A DNA stretch of 64,000 nucleotides from Sipunculus nudus (Eukaryota; Annelida; Sipuncula; Golfingiida; Sipunculidae), in assembly GCA_026874595.1 (NCBI GenBank), contig CM049312.1:55927429-55991428 (forward strand), in the 5' to 3' direction. The translations under genes and the position numbers were made by a program. Under the pieces are notes generated by a model. That model saw nothing but the letters and a program-made list of their open reading frames with translations, was not told the DNA's origin and made no database searches. This document shows positions 12,961 through 33,995 of the stretch, piece after piece. The stretch's first letter is position 1, and the number at the start of each line of letters is the position of its first letter.

Positions 12961-14080
12961 TTATTCAGGTTTTCATACACCATGTCAAGTGTTGTTTACA
13001 TCTAGCCCACCTAGTAGTACAGCCTTCACTTGCATTATGTAACCCATCCCAGGCAGCTTGCCTTGGCTCAGCTTGGCCACTAGTAGCAGGCTTCCCCTCT
13101 GCCCTGCACTCCCCCCCCCCCCCCAGCTGGTGCCTAAACTAGATGAATGTAATAATTTTCTGTATTTAATTTTATTCTTGGCTATGCTACATTTTAGATT
13201 TTGTATTGTACCACCAGGGTTACCATGATTAAAGGGCACATTTAATTGTGTCCACAAAGTGATGTATTGTTATGAAAGTGTAGATGTTCATCAGATAAGT
13301 AATGCTTTACTTCAGAAGAGTAAAACTTCACCAGGTGTGAAATTGTCTATTAATTCCAGTAATTAATTATAGCTGAGACTGTAATTAGCATAATGTTATT
13401 GTTTGTCCCTCATTCAACCAACAGTGTGTATACTTTATTTGAAAAGATGTTTTTATTATTTCAAATTTACTGAATCTTTTATTTTATTTCGGTGAATAAA
13501 ATTAAGCATGTACTGAAAACTCCAATGTGCAAAACTTTTTAATAGGGATTCAAGGAATTATCTTGTAGATGCCATGTTGTGGCATTATTTTCTTTTAAAT
13601 TCAGTTTAAACATTTGATATAAAAATAATCGAATATATGTGTATGCATAATATGACCCAATATGAGCTACAATCTGGATATATAATGATTGCAACTTAGA
13701 ATTCTAATATTTTAATTTATATTTTCAGTTTTTTTTTTATTACAAATTTATAACACTTATAAATAAAAAAAATGAATCAGATAAAAACTGTTAATGAAAG
13801 TTGTGGATATGCTAAAAAAATAGGCTTATATAAAAACTTCTTAATGGAAAAAGTGGATATGCTTAAAAAAAATAGGATTATATATAAACTTAAATGCATT
13901 ATTCCCTTGAAAGTGAAATAAAGGTATTAGTCCATTCTGTCCACTTGCCTGTCCATCTGTAAATTTTTCATATGCATCACAGTATCTCAAAACTTTTACT
14001 GGTTTTCTTAATGACAGTCTTGTCAGAATATTAGTTTGCAATCACATATTTAGAACTTTACTATAACCAAGTAGGAGGGC
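12961..14080. other. AT-rich spacer with a C14 tract near 13110-13123
   Basis: No gene is supported. There is a poly-C run near 13110, and a short duplicated phrase (GGATATGCTTAAAAAAATAGG-like) occurs twice around 13805-13885. Confidence 0.4.
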
Positions 14081-15612
14081 CCCTTTCCTCTTAGCTTTTC
14101 ATATGCTAATATAAATGAAAAACACACATGTACAGACTTTTTTTTCACAATGCCTGCAGATATTGGCCTGATTTTTGGTGTGTGGGCAGATAATGACCAG
14201 TTACAGATCGAGTTCCATTTTGTCCTGATTGACCTACTTTTGAACATTTGTCTGCTCCTGAACATAGAAAGTTCCATGAAAAATAGAAATTTTTATAACA
14301 AATGCATATGTACAGACTTTTTTTCGCAGTGCCTGCAGATATTGGCCTGATTTTTGGTGTGTGGGCAGATAATGACCAGTTACAGATCGAGTTCACGTTT
14401 TGTCCCAGTTGACCTACTTTTGACCGTTTGACGGTGCCCTAACATAGAAAATTTCATATAAAAATATAAATTTTCATGACAAGTGCACATGTACGGACTT
14501 TTTTCGCAATGCCTGCAAATACAGGCCTAATTTTTGCTGTGTGGGCAGATAATGACCAGTTACAGATCGAGTTCACGTTTTGTCCCAGTTAACCTACTTT
14601 TGAACATTTGTCTGCTCCTGAACATAGAAAGTTTCATGAAAAATAGAAATTTTCATAACAAATGCATATGTACAGACTTTTTTTCCGCAATGCCTGCAGA
14701 TACCACCCTGATTTTTTATGTGTGGGCAGATAATGACCAGTTCCAAATAAAGTTCGCATTTCATCCCCGTTGACCTACTTTTGTTTTACGGCTCCTAAAC
14801 ATAGAAAATTTCATGAAAAATATAAATTTTCATGACAACTGAACATGTACAGCTGTTTTTAGCCCTCAGCTCATAGGCTGATGGGCTATTGTCGTCACCC
14901 AAGCTGTTCGTCTGTCCGTCTGTCTGTCTTGCCGTCCGGAGACTGTCCGTCCGGAGTCTGTTAACTTTTACGTTGTGAGAAGGATATCTCTAAAAGGATT
15001 CACTGTTGGAATTTTATTTCATTAGTGAAGATGTATATCAATAAAATCTCAGTCAAGTTTGAAGATGGGTGTTCTTGACCAATTTTTCTTTGTTTTAGAG
15101 CTGATTATACAAAAACACTCAGAAGCTTATATCTCAGGAACCATTTGGTGGATTGTTATGAAACATGGTACATACCTCTCCAATTTAAATTTATAACTGA
15201 TTATCAGCTTTTGCTAATATTCTAGTTTCACAATGCAATGCTTACAGATACTGGTCTGATGTTTGGTCTGTGGGCGCATAATGACCACTTACAGATCGAG
15301 TTTGCGTTTCATCCCAGTTGACCTATTTTGACCATATGACAGATCCTGAACATACAAAATTTCATGAAAGACAGAAATTTGTATGAAAAATGCACATGTA
15401 TGGACTTTTTTTCACAATGCCTGCAGATACTGGTCTGATTTTTTGGTGCGTTGCTTGATAAAGACCCGTTACAGATCGAGTTTGCATTTTGCCCTTGTTG
15501 ACCTACTTTTGACCATACGACACCTCCTGAACTTAAAAAAAATTTACAAAATTTAACAAATGTTTCTTATTTACCCCAGGTGGGGGCATTCGTGTCGTTC
15601 CGACACATCTTG
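14081..15612 (+). mobile_element. Helentron-associated-like element: ~180-bp tandem core plus 3' hairpin
   Basis: The core holds units with CAATGCCTGCAGATA...CTGATTTTTGGTGTGTGGGC...TGACCTACTTTTGA, starting at about 14150, 14329, 14509 and 14690 (period 179-181). Two further diverged units lie near 15230 and 15415 after an interposed GTCCGTCTGTCTGTC-bearing segment. The right end is a perfect 6-bp hairpin, GTGTCG-TTC-CGACAC, followed by ATCTTG. A tandem core plus terminal hairpin without coding capacity is the layout of HINE/pearl-type non-autonomous elements. The left boundary is approximate. Confidence 0.6.
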
Positions 15613-15657
15613 TTTTACAAAATGCATTATGTTTGGGCCCATAACTTTTTTAAACTA
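15613..15657 (+). repeat. Fragment of repeat C unit, left of a nested insertion
   Basis: TTTTACAAAATGCATTATGTTTGGGCCCATAAC matches 53272-53305. The match resumes after the insertion at about 16953. Confidence 0.65.
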
Positions 15658-16953
15658 GATATTTCTTGGCACCGCAGGTGCCATAGTATCCCCAGACAAT
15701 TAATCCCCCCCCCCCTTTAAGAATAGGCCCCCCATCTTCAGCAACAATTAATATCAGACCACACTCATAGAAAAGGTCATTCTCATAGAAATGGTCATGA
15801 TCCAAATTTCAATATACATCATCCCCTAACCCATGTCTATGTATATGCAAGAAATCTGTCCATTAGTTTTTGACTTATAATGCTCACAATACTGTTAAGT
15901 GGCAATGATGGGGTATTAAACGGCACGAAAACAAGTAAAAGAATAACAGGTGGCACCACCTGTTTCCCGTACATGACAACACTATCCAAGATCTTCGTTC
16001 AAGTTGATTTTTGGACCAATCAATGCATTCCTTATTGAGAAATTAATGTTTTTGTGTGATTTTCACCATATATGGCAATATTCAAGGTCAAGGCCACTCA
16101 TTGGAAAGGTCATGACCCCAATTTATATATACATCATCCCATAACCCATGTCTATGTATATGCATAATATGAAAGAAATCTGTCCATTAGTTTTTGACTT
16201 ATAATGCTCACAGGTTATAAATGTACTGTTAAGTGGCAATGATGGGGTATTAAACGGCACGAAAACAAGTAAAAGAATAACAGGTGGCGCAACCTGTTTC
16301 CAGTACATGACATTACTATCCAAGATCTTCTGTCAAGTTGATTTTTGGACCAATGCATGCATTCCTTATTGAGAAATTAATGATTTTGTGTGATTTTCAC
16401 CATATATGGTAATATTCAAGGTCAAGGCCACTTTCATAGGAAAGGTCATGACCCCAATTTAAATAAACATCATCCCATAACCCATATCTATGTATTTGCA
16501 TAATATGAAAGAAATCTGTCCATAAGTTTTTGACTTATAATGCTCACAGTACTGTCAAGTAGCAATTTTGGGGATATAAAACAGCATGAAAACAAGTAAA
16601 GAATAATAGGTGGCGCCACCAGTTTCTGGAACATGACAACCCTATCCATGATCTTCGATCAACTTGATTTTCGGAATCAATCCATGGAAGTTTTCTTGAG
16701 ATATTTAAGAATTTGTGTGATTTTCCCCAAAATTGAACCTATTCAAGGTCAAGGTCACTCTCCTAGTTGAGGTCATGACCTCATTTTAAAAAAGGCCTCG
16801 TCCTCTCACCCATATCTATACATATACCAAGTTTGGTAAAGATCCGTGAAATATTTTTCGAGTTATTGTGTCCAAAAGAAATCTCTGCTGCGGCGGCGGC
16901 GACCGTGCCTAAACCATAGTATCTCCAGACTATGTCTGGCGATACAATTATAT
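15658..16953 (+). mobile_element. Nested Helentron-associated-like element with ~330-bp tandem core
   Basis: Interrupts repeat C, which is continuous at the equivalent place near 53315. Four units carry GGTCATGACCCCAATTT at 15793, 16108, 16444 and 16771 (periods 315, 336, 327), each with a GGTGGCGCCACC-like dodecamer and TTCAAGGTCAAGG. Both ends carry a CCATAGTATC-CCAGAC phrase. At the right end it forms a hairpin (GTATCTCCAGAC, loop TAT, GTCTGGCGATAC; 11 of 12 pairs). No coding capacity. Confidence 0.6.
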
Positions 16954-17160
16954 AATACAGACCTAATTTCTGGCATGTATATAGGAACTACATAGAGAAA
17001 TATTTATGGTAAATATGAGGAAAAACAGATGAGTGGTTTTGATATTAGGCAGTCCTGAAGTGTTTGAATTTTGGATTCCTATGTCTTATGGTTTCAAAAC
17101 GTGCCAGTTTAATGGACAGACAGACGGACGGACAGCCGACGGACAAAGGACCTTGACTAA
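16954..17160 (+). repeat. Remainder of repeat C unit after the nested insertion
   Basis: Continues the phrase ATACAGACCTAATTTCTGGCATGTATATAGG, shared with 53320-53420, to a GGACAGACAGACGGACGGACAG tract near 17113. Confidence 0.7.
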
Positions 17161-17189
17161 AAACTTAAAAAAACTGAAAATATGAAAAT

Positions 17190-17341
17190 GTAGCTGGAGT
17201 ACCTTGAACCAGGTACAGGTACTTTACTTCCAGGTACAGGTACAAGGTACTTCCTACTCATGACCGGCAGGTACACATACAGGTACTCTGAAATGTGTTC
17301 CTAGTACAGGTACAGGCACAAGTACCTGGCCCCAACCCTAT
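17190..17341 (-). repeat. GGTACAGGTAC minisatellite ending in GTACCTGGCCCCAACCCT
   Basis: Inverted counterpart of 9709-9870: GGTACA repeats followed by the reverse complement of AGGGTTGGGGCCAGGTAC. Confidence 0.65.
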
Positions 17342-18595
17342 GATGGGGCATAACTCTTTGGCCTCAATGGAGAGTTATGTGTATTATAAAGATTTTGAAC
17401 CTCTGAAGCTACTTTTTGTGATACTGTAGGACATTCCTACAAATAAAATAGAACATCACAGCAATTTAAGTTTAAATCATCCAATGGCTGAAAGGTCTGT
17501 TCGAATTTTGAATGGTTGTTATTACTATTTCAAAACATAATGCCAGTCTATTATTTAAATATTATGGCCAGGGAGCTATAACAATCGCGGCAGGTACTAT
17601 AATAAATTTTCCCTTAATGTTTATTAACGTTCAGTCCCTGAAGTGACTTAACCAAGTGTGGCTCCAGACATGGGAGCCTGGATCATTTGGAAACCAGAAA
17701 ATAAGTTGCGTTTTTGCACCTTGCCCCAGGACAGCATACTTTATCATAGAGGATAGCTAATTACGTGTTTAGTCCACTAATAGTTCAGAAGGGTGGTAGG
17801 TAGCTCTGATGTCTTACATTACATCTGTAAATGTTGGAAATAGCTGTATTGTAATATCATGGTGTTTTACCAGAATTTTCTCTTCAGATATTTATAAAAG
17901 GTAAAAGTTAGAAGTTAGGATTTTATTTCAGGACCTCTGATTTCTTGTCTCCACTTTCCCTCCACAATGCCCAGATAGATTACATATTTACATATGGATA
18001 TTTACCCTTCATTTGCATGCATAATGACCATAGTGTACTAAAAAGGAGTAATCACTACCTCATAAAGATTTCATAAAATTCTGTCGGTCATTCATCTCAG
18101 TGATATTCTCCTGAATAAAATCACCATAGGCATACATACAATATAACACTGAAAGAACCATACAATATCGGAATAAACATAAAAAGATCATTTTAAAGAA
18201 ATATTTTTTTTATTTGGCAAACAAAATAGAAGACCTAGATACTTAACAAAATCTTAGCCTTTAGATCTGTAACTTTAGGCCATATACTGTATGATTTCAT
18301 TTAAATTTGAATAAGGTAAAAATATTTTTATCAAAGACAAATTTATTCTATTCTCCAATGGGATTTAATAATTATCCACTGAAAAAAATTGATTGAAAGG
18401 CAAAATATAAAGGCTAGACCATAATAAGCACCTACGTACAACACCAAGAGTATAATTTATGAGGTTATCTTCCTAGATAAGTCTCCATACTTAAGAGTAT
18501 CGCAATATCACCACTTATAGTCTATCATGTTTATATAAGAGAATTTCATATAATAAGTGCATAAATTCAATTTCCATGAGTGTCTTAAATACCAA
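17342..18595. other. AT-rich spacer, nothing recognised
   Basis: No supported gene or repeat. Confidence 0.4.
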
Positions 18596-18597
18596 TA

Positions 18598-19686
18598 CAG
18601 TAGAGCGTCGTTTTTCCGAAAGCGTCGGGGGACAAGCTTTTTGTTCGTAAATACAAACATTCGGAAATGCGGAAAAGGGTCTAGCGGCAAGATCTTACAA
18701 CAGTTTATGTTTTCCTTAATGCCATTTTACCCGAGGAACACTGCGTTTCTTTTCGATCTTCGTAACTGACGACCAGGACATATAAAAAATACTGGATTAT
18801 TGTTAAGCATAATTGGCAAAGATCAGTCTAACCTGCTTTAAAGATATGTGTGTGCTCTTTTTTTGTCATCAAATTAACTTGAGGGAAAGGTCAAATGTCA
18901 TCGCCAAGGAACACGGTGTTTCTTTACGATCTAGGTTATTGAAGACCGGCACATATAAAAGATATTCCATTTATTGCTGAGCATAATTGGCAAAGATCTG
19001 ACCCTCTTTTAGGATCTGGCGTGCCCTTTTTACATCAAATTCACCGAAGGGAAAGGTCAAATGACAAGGCCATTGGTAAGGCTCTGTTAGTTTCTTTAAT
19101 AACCATCTTTAAAAGCCAGCATAACGCCGTCTGTTTTCTCTTCTTTGACTCCATATCCCTGGTAAGTGATAGCAGGACGATCATGTCAGAGTTGTGTTCT
19201 TCTTGACAGTAAAAGTAAATGATGAATAAGCTGAATAACAGTGACTTTAAGTAGCTCTTGGGATTGAACTGCTCATTTGTATGGCCAGGCACGCAGGCTG
19301 TGGCCTCGCACCTTAACATGCTCGAGCTCGAGCGTTTAATGAATGATACCTCACCAATGCTGATGCGAGTAAACTGCTCAGTTGCTCTTAGATAAAGTGC
19401 TCAGTCGCTTGATAGGGGTACAGGGAACGGAGCATTTCGGGTCTAACTGTAGTTTTCACACCTGTGCCCCGGTGACAACATCGGCCCATAACTAATTAAT
19501 TAGGGTCACCACTGAGCTTAAACACATGACTGCAGGCCTTGTGAATCGTTATTACAAATATTCATTTTAGGTATTTACATACTTGAAATATATTTCGGAA
19601 ATAAGAATAAATTTTCGGTTCCCCATTTTAATTTCAGAGAAACGAATTTTCGGAAATTCGGCATTCGGAAATACGTCGCTCTACTG
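18598..19686. mobile_element. Non-autonomous pogo/Tigger-like DNA element (TA-flanked)
   Basis: The 25-bp ends are inverted repeats: left begins CAGTAGAGCGTCGTTTTTCC, right is the complement of CAGTAGAGCGACGTATTTCC. Both sides are flanked by TA (18596-18597 and 19687-19688), the target duplicated by Tc1/mariner-type elements. CAGTAGA-type termini with a CGTTTNTCCGAA continuation are usual for pogo/Tigger relatives. The interior has two to three diverged ~172-bp direct repeats (AACACTGCGTTTCTTTTCGATC-like near 18738, 18911 and 19085) and no transposase frame. Confidence 0.8.
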
Positions 19687-19688
19687 TA

Positions 19689-20464
19689 TCTGATTTATCA
19701 TCTAATTTAACCATATTATTTGATACAAATGTAAATAAATCTATATTTCCCCTGCCTTTCATGTTTTAACAATTTAAAAATCAGCAAATTTGAATAAATA
19801 ATTTTGCTTTGTGTAAGCCAATATAAATATCCCCAATTTTAATATTCTGGAATACTTATACATACTTCTGTCATTTTGTAAATGCAACAAAGAGCAGGTG
19901 ATATATCTTTACACAAGTTTTATACTTTAAACTGTATTGCCAAAAAAATTCAGATAATACACAAGGCCTTGGGGTATGGCATTATCAGTGATGAAATGTA
20001 TATATTTCTAATTCGACCATAAATGCTGAAAATGGATTAAAGATTTTTAATATGCCAGACAACATATTTCACAACTTTTTCATGTGACCTGATATTTTTT
20101 ATTTCAAATTTCAAGATTTTATTTTTTGAAAATGAGCAAACTGTGAAAGTAAACTGAACACATGCATTTTACTAAGCACCATTTAAAGAGATAACCATAT
20201 AATATGAACCTATGAAGCCACAAGTTAACTGACTCTGGATTGACATTTGATTTTACCTTCTCTGAAAAACACAAGGAACTTGTAACTTCGATTTGGAATT
20301 CTGTCCTTGAAACAATGTTCAGTTTTGCACAACCATAACCTCTTCTTTGGCCTGTTCCATATTACAGATGCCTATAAACAAATGAGGCACTTAAACATGA
20401 TGTAGTAACTGTACTGACAAGAATACAGTATGCCAGGCAAATGGGAAGCTTTTTAAAAGAACAA
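19689..20464. other. LRRC47 3' flank, probable 3' UTR
   Basis: AT-rich sequence directly downstream (minus strand) of the LRRC47 stop. Reverse-strand AATAAA-like signals occur around 20100-20125. Nothing else is recognised. Confidence 0.4.
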
Positions 20465-28898
<8,434 letters not shown>

Positions 28899-30439
28899 CT
28901 CTCTGTTTTGTCAGACTTCTGTCAGCTGTGCGTGTGGGGAATCCCCAGCTCGGGCTGGCCTAAAACACGGAACGGAACGGAACACGGAACAGGGGCCCAA
29001 TTTACAGAACGGAACGGGACACAGATATAAAAAGTGTCATTACTTTTAAATGGATGAATAGATTTTGACTACATTTGCTCTAAATAAGGATATTAGTAAT
29101 ACCTGTCGGATGGTATATTTTGCTCAAATAAAGGTATGCCTTTGCGGGCTGTTCCTCAATCGTTCATTTTGACATTGAGTTTATAATCTGTCCGATGTCT
29201 TCAGTGCTTTACCTTGAATGAAAATTGGATGTCGGGAGTTTATCTTGAAATATCAAGCCTTATAATTATGTTCTCATAATATATGAAAATATATACATGA
29301 AAATGTATTCATGCGATGGTGAAACATTTGACTGGAAGATATAACGTTTAAGACTTACTTTAATAATAAGAATAAGAATAAGAATTAATAGTAAATTATT
29401 AATTAAAATACACAGGTCAGCTAAAATCAAGTCATGACATAAAAATAAAAAAGTGCGTTAGTTTTAAAAAATTGATATGAACGTATATATAACTAATTAA
29501 GATATTGTTTAATATATTTATTATATTTAAGATTTTTGTCCTTGAGGAAAAGGGTATGAAAAATAACAGTGACAGTGTAAAGAGGATTACTCAAATCATT
29601 AATTTACTCTTATAGACAGATCTTTTTCAAAATGTTTAATGAATCTGACAAGAACTTTATCCAATAGGAAGATATAGATAGATCTATAAAATCAGGCGGT
29701 TTTGATAAGGAAAGTATAATTTTTCCCCGCGCTGATCCATATATGTGGATATATAAAGTGTTTGAAGCAGGTGATATATCCTTAAACATGCATGGGCGCA
29801 AGTTATAGTGGACTACAAGGGGGAATTATTTTTTTTAACCAGGGGGCATATGATAGGCCTAAAATCCCACCCCCTCAAAAAGATTGCACATTAAAATATT
29901 AAAATATCATTTGTGATAAAAAAGACTCTAATTCCAATATGTAAACTATAAATTATTAACAAATCTGTATTGAAAAGGACCACAAATATCAATGATTTGT
30001 AGAATTAAACAACTCTGACTGACGACATGAGGTTTGGTTAGCCCTTTTCCAAGTAGTCTGTAACACGGCCATTAAATGCACAAATTAAACATTCATGCAG
30101 GTTTTACAGATTAAATTAAGAACTTAAATTTTATTTCGAAATAATGTGCGGAACAATCGGGGTTGGGGGGGGGGGATGTTGGTGGTTGGCGGACAGGAGA
30201 GAGCGCCCCTTAGAAAAATATATATGATATTTCATAACCAAATTTGCTTCAAAATTACTTACAATTTAAATGAAAATTGAATATAGATTGAAATGTACGC
30301 AATTCTACGTATTAAACAATTCTTTATTCAAATAATAAATATTTGTGACGCATCCACATATATTTGGCAACTGGATATATTACAGTGTTCAAAAGTTTTA
30401 ACAAATTCATTTTAAAGAATCAAAGCCTAAAAATAAATT

Positions 30440-30490
30440 GATGCGGGCGGTGCATGAGAACCATACCTTTAATTTTTTTGGCCTAATGTT
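30440..30490 (+). repeat. Right-end fragment of the GGTATGGTTCTCAG element family
   Basis: Contains GATGCGGGCGGTGCATGAGAACCATACC followed by TTTTTTTGGCC, the same terminus as the complete element at 31072-31353. Confidence 0.55.
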
Positions 30491-31071
30491 ATAAAATTAT
30501 GTTACCTGTATCATATATAAATACATGAGCAGTTTTTGGAATTAACTGGAATGCCTTACATTTATTTCATTTGTGTATCTTTATCAGTTAAAACGAATTA
30601 ACATGTCAAGTTCACAGAGATGAGGTTACCGTATGGGTTTATTATAAGCGGTTTCATGACATATAATATAACAATAAACGTATTTAAACACAAGAGATTC
30701 GTTGAATTTTTATTTTAACAAATTAATATCAAGTATAAATTATTTTTATTTCATAATAACTTTAAAAATCCAAATTTCTTTTATTGGTATTTAATTTAAG
30801 ATCTTATGATGAACTGAAGGGCAAAATGAAATTTTTATGGAACAGCCAATGGATAGTCAGGAAATATCCACTGTACAGTCCGACTTAACGGAATATTGTT
30901 GAATTTGATCTAGGCATATACAGGCCTTGATGTATAACTGGTTTTAATTTTAGCCGATAACATAACATCTACAAATATCCATTAAGAATTGTAAATAATT
31001 ACGGGAAGTTAACATTATAATACATCGTACGTCTCGCAATGCATGTGGCCTTATACACGGAACGAAATAAT

Positions 31072-31353
31072 AAGGCCAAAAAAATAAAAGGTATGGTTCT
31101 CAGGCCCCGCCCGCGTCAATTTTAACCCCAGCATAAAAAAATTTTATTTGATTTTTATCTTTCAAGAAGATAAATAATACAATTTATGTAGGGTTTTTAC
31201 CTGTTTATGATAAAAATTTGATATTTTCATGCTTTCCCTTGATCAAATGACATTTTTATCGAAACATACAAAAAAGGGCAAAAATAAAATACCGCACGCC
31301 CGCACTGATTTATGAAAAAAATTGCCTGAGAACCATACCTTTTTTTGGCCTAA
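31072..31353. mobile_element. Short inverted-repeat element (MITE), GGTATGGTTCTCAG family
   Basis: The ends are inverted: AGGCCAAAAAAATAAAAGG...GGTATGGTTCTCAGG at left, with its complement at right (CCTGAGAACCATACCTTTTTTTGGCCT). Immediate flanks read AATA on both sides, a possible target duplication. It sits at the inner edge of the right arm of the 28957-31545 element, so it is the later insertion. Confidence 0.7.
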
Positions 31354-31545
31354 TACCTTTATTTTAGTAAAATATACCATGACATGTCTCTTTTCGCATT
31401 CCATCAAACAGGTATTATTAATATCCTTATTCAGAGTAAATATGGTCAACATCCATTCATCCATTTAAAAGCAATGAAACTTTTTATATCTGTTCCGTTC
31501 CGTAAATTAGGGCCTTGTTCCGCGTTTCGTTCCGCGTTTTAAGCC

Positions 31546-32493
31546 ACCCCCAGCCTCGTTTTGCATTTGGGAATCCCTTTTTTGTAGACTGGTACCTGAC
31601 GCTTATCCTATGCGCAGTTCTAGTTTCTGAAATGACCGCATCGTGGCGCTGGTAACGCTAGTATTTGCAGGTTGACTTTGAGCGCTATATTCTAAGGATA
31701 TCAATTCATTTTAATCGGAACGGAAGTAGGCAGGCAAAGTGTTCTCATCAGAACGTCTTTATCAGAACAGAAAGGTTACCTAAAATTTCATTATAGACCT
31801 ACACCCAAAATGCTAGCTACAGGCCTGTAACGCCAAAATAAATAAATAAATAAAAATAAACACGTACCAAATTTTAAATCCTTTTTACTTGTTTGAATAA
31901 AAGCGGAATGTTCGGCCTAACAAAATGCTTCGTATGTGATCATATATATTTAAGTTAGTCATATGAGCAATCCTACCGTCAGTGAACGACACCTGGTGGT
32001 GTCGTACTTTACTAATTCTTTTCCGGTGACTGACTTCTTTTGGTAAATGTATTTTATTGACATTATATTGTAATTGGCAATAATGATAGATGGAAGTCAT
32101 TTTGCATAAGTATGACATTTCATATAATTAAGCTTTTTATTACATAATAAAGCTGTTAGGTTTTCTCATTATGACGGAGTAATGAGTTTATGAAAAAAAA
32201 GTGCGATTCACACCATTCAACAAATTGCTTCATGTAGCTACAGTATGTACTGCTAGGTCATGGTTGGTATGGATAGCGCTACAGGCTACACCATGGAGAG
32301 TTTATCTTACGGATCGTTGGACAGATCTGTCCAATCATCGGACGTTTGGGCAATGGGCACATATTCCTTATGTAGAATGAAGAGACCAAACAACCCCAAA
32401 TTATTACCATAAATACATAAGTTTAGAATCCATTGGCATTGGGACCAAAAGGATTGCTGAATGATCAGTATGTCTGAAAGTATGAGTACTTAT
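31546..32493. other. Spacer, nothing recognised
   Basis: No gene or repeat could be supported. Confidence 0.4.
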
Positions 32494-32618
32494 TAGTGGT
32501 GTGCCGATTAAATCAGTGGCGTCAATATAGGGGGGGGGGGGGGCAGGGGGTATATATCCCCCCCCCCACTTTTTGGCAAGGGGGATGGTCAATGTTATCA
32601 TTCCCCCACTTTTCAGAG

Positions 32619-32685
<67 letters not shown>

Positions 32686-32778
32686 ATATGAAAAATAGGT
32701 TTGAATAGAATATAGACATGCTCCATTTATGAGTTTACTGTAAAATATTATATTGAAATATATTTGAAATGTGATATA

Positions 32779-32825
<47 letters not shown>

Positions 32826-32856
32826 ATATTTGAAATGTGTCACACAGGCGCCAAAA

Positions 32857-32932
<76 letters not shown>

Positions 32933-33395
32933 GGGTTGTGGGGGGGGGGTGTCGGCGAATCATCCCCCCACCCTGGAAGAAAAATTGACGCCACTGGATT
33001 AAATCGATGATTGGTTGTTTTCTTTCAAAATCGATTAAATCGATTGTATTTTTGCATAATAAATTAAAAAGGATTATTCATCCACATGCAAAGAATTTTA
33101 TCATGTCAGAGACATACGAACGCAAAGTAACTAACGAACAGCATCAAAACGGAACCTTGCGCAGCGAAAATAGCCCGCCGGCAAGCCGGTCTTGGATGCG
33201 GGTGGACTGATGGTTTCATTATGAATAGCGATGTACATGTCAGACTTTTTACTGGGGTCAGTATCTTATGAAATAGTATACAGTAAATTTTAAGGTAATA
33301 TAGAAAATACGTAAAATAATAGATTAATAATCGATCATCGGTCGTTTTTATTTTTCAGCCATCGATTATGATTTTAAAACCAATTCCTACCACTA
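32494..33395. mobile_element. hAT-like short element (outer), disrupted by a second element
   Basis: Left terminus TAGTGGTGTGCCGATTAAATC; right terminus the complement of TAGTGGTAGGAATTGG. Subterminal ATCGATTAAATCGAT-type palindromes lie on both sides. Flanks GTACTTAT and TTACTTAC agree in 6 of 8 bases, suggesting an aged 8-bp duplication. Without the inner insertion it would be about 411 bp. Confidence 0.5.
32514..32996. mobile_element. hAT-type MITE carrying TA and G/C homopolymer tracts (inner)
   Basis: Perfect 13-bp terminal inverted repeats CAGTGGCGTCAAT, flanked by an exact 8-bp duplication GATTAAAT (32506-32513 and 32997-33004), the signature of the hAT superfamily. The interior is G and C homopolymers and long TA arrays (about 32619-32681, 32776-32830, 32861-32931). 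Open frames of tyrosine-isoleucine repeats are microsatellite artefacts. Confidence 0.85.
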
Positions 33396-33659
33396 TTACT
33401 TACTGTGAAGAAAATGAGATATTACTTCTTCTCGCCTGTGCATTTGGTACCTTTCACTTGTAACAGCAAAAGTTAACATAAAGCGTGAAAACACTTTTAC
33501 AGACGCACATTTATACGATATATTGATGCAGCTTGATACAGAGTAAGTTTATTTTCTGTATACGATGACTTTGTACCCACAACAAGTGCTGGAATTACAT
33601 GTCAATGCTACAAGCCCATCAGCACCTCTCAATGGAGTAGCCTGTAGCGCTATAGATAC

Positions 33660-33994
33660 TGTAATGATTTTATATCTTATAGCAGTGAGGAATCTGTATA
33701 CCAGTAGATAATTGAGTGGTCTTAATTGATTACGGCAGGCAGCTGGGAACCCCTGCTGTGAGGTGACAGTGACCAGCTTGTGTGTACTGGTGTCCCCAGG
33801 CTCATAGGGGTCACCCAGAGGATAACAGGCCTGTTGCTGACATGATAGATTAGGGGGCGTGTATGTGTGATATATCCATGTATGCAGGGGTGGGGTCCTC
33901 ACCCGGCAGTGTATCTTTGATTTTTGACCAGTAAAGACCTAGTAGAAAACCAGCAGTGCTTTTCTTCTGTTTGTAAACTCGGTTGCACGTTACA
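33660..33994 (+). repeat. 5' LTR (335 bp)
   Basis: Starts TGTAATGATTTTATATC and ends GTTGCACGTTACA. It serves as the parent form: the 3' LTR shares 33660-33929 and 33964-33994, with a rearranged middle. Confidence 0.93.
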
Positions 33995-33995
33995 T

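Larger units (their letters stand above)
28957..31545. mobile_element. Long inverted-repeat element just upstream of LRRC47
   Basis: Left arm 28957-29137 and right arm 31353-31545 are inverted copies. Shared landmarks are a GGAACGGAAC-rich start, AATTTAC-GGAACGGAAC, CAGATATAAAAAGT, TTTTAAATGGATGAAT, AAGGATATTA-TAATACCTG and ATAAAGGTAT. The interior is AT-rich without a transposase. No clear target duplication was found. The left arm starts 59 bp upstream of the LRRC47 ATG. Confidence 0.65.

Noticed and set aside
32748-32988. Tyr/Ile-repeat open frames on both strands
   Set aside because: They are translations of TA microsatellites inside a hAT MITE.
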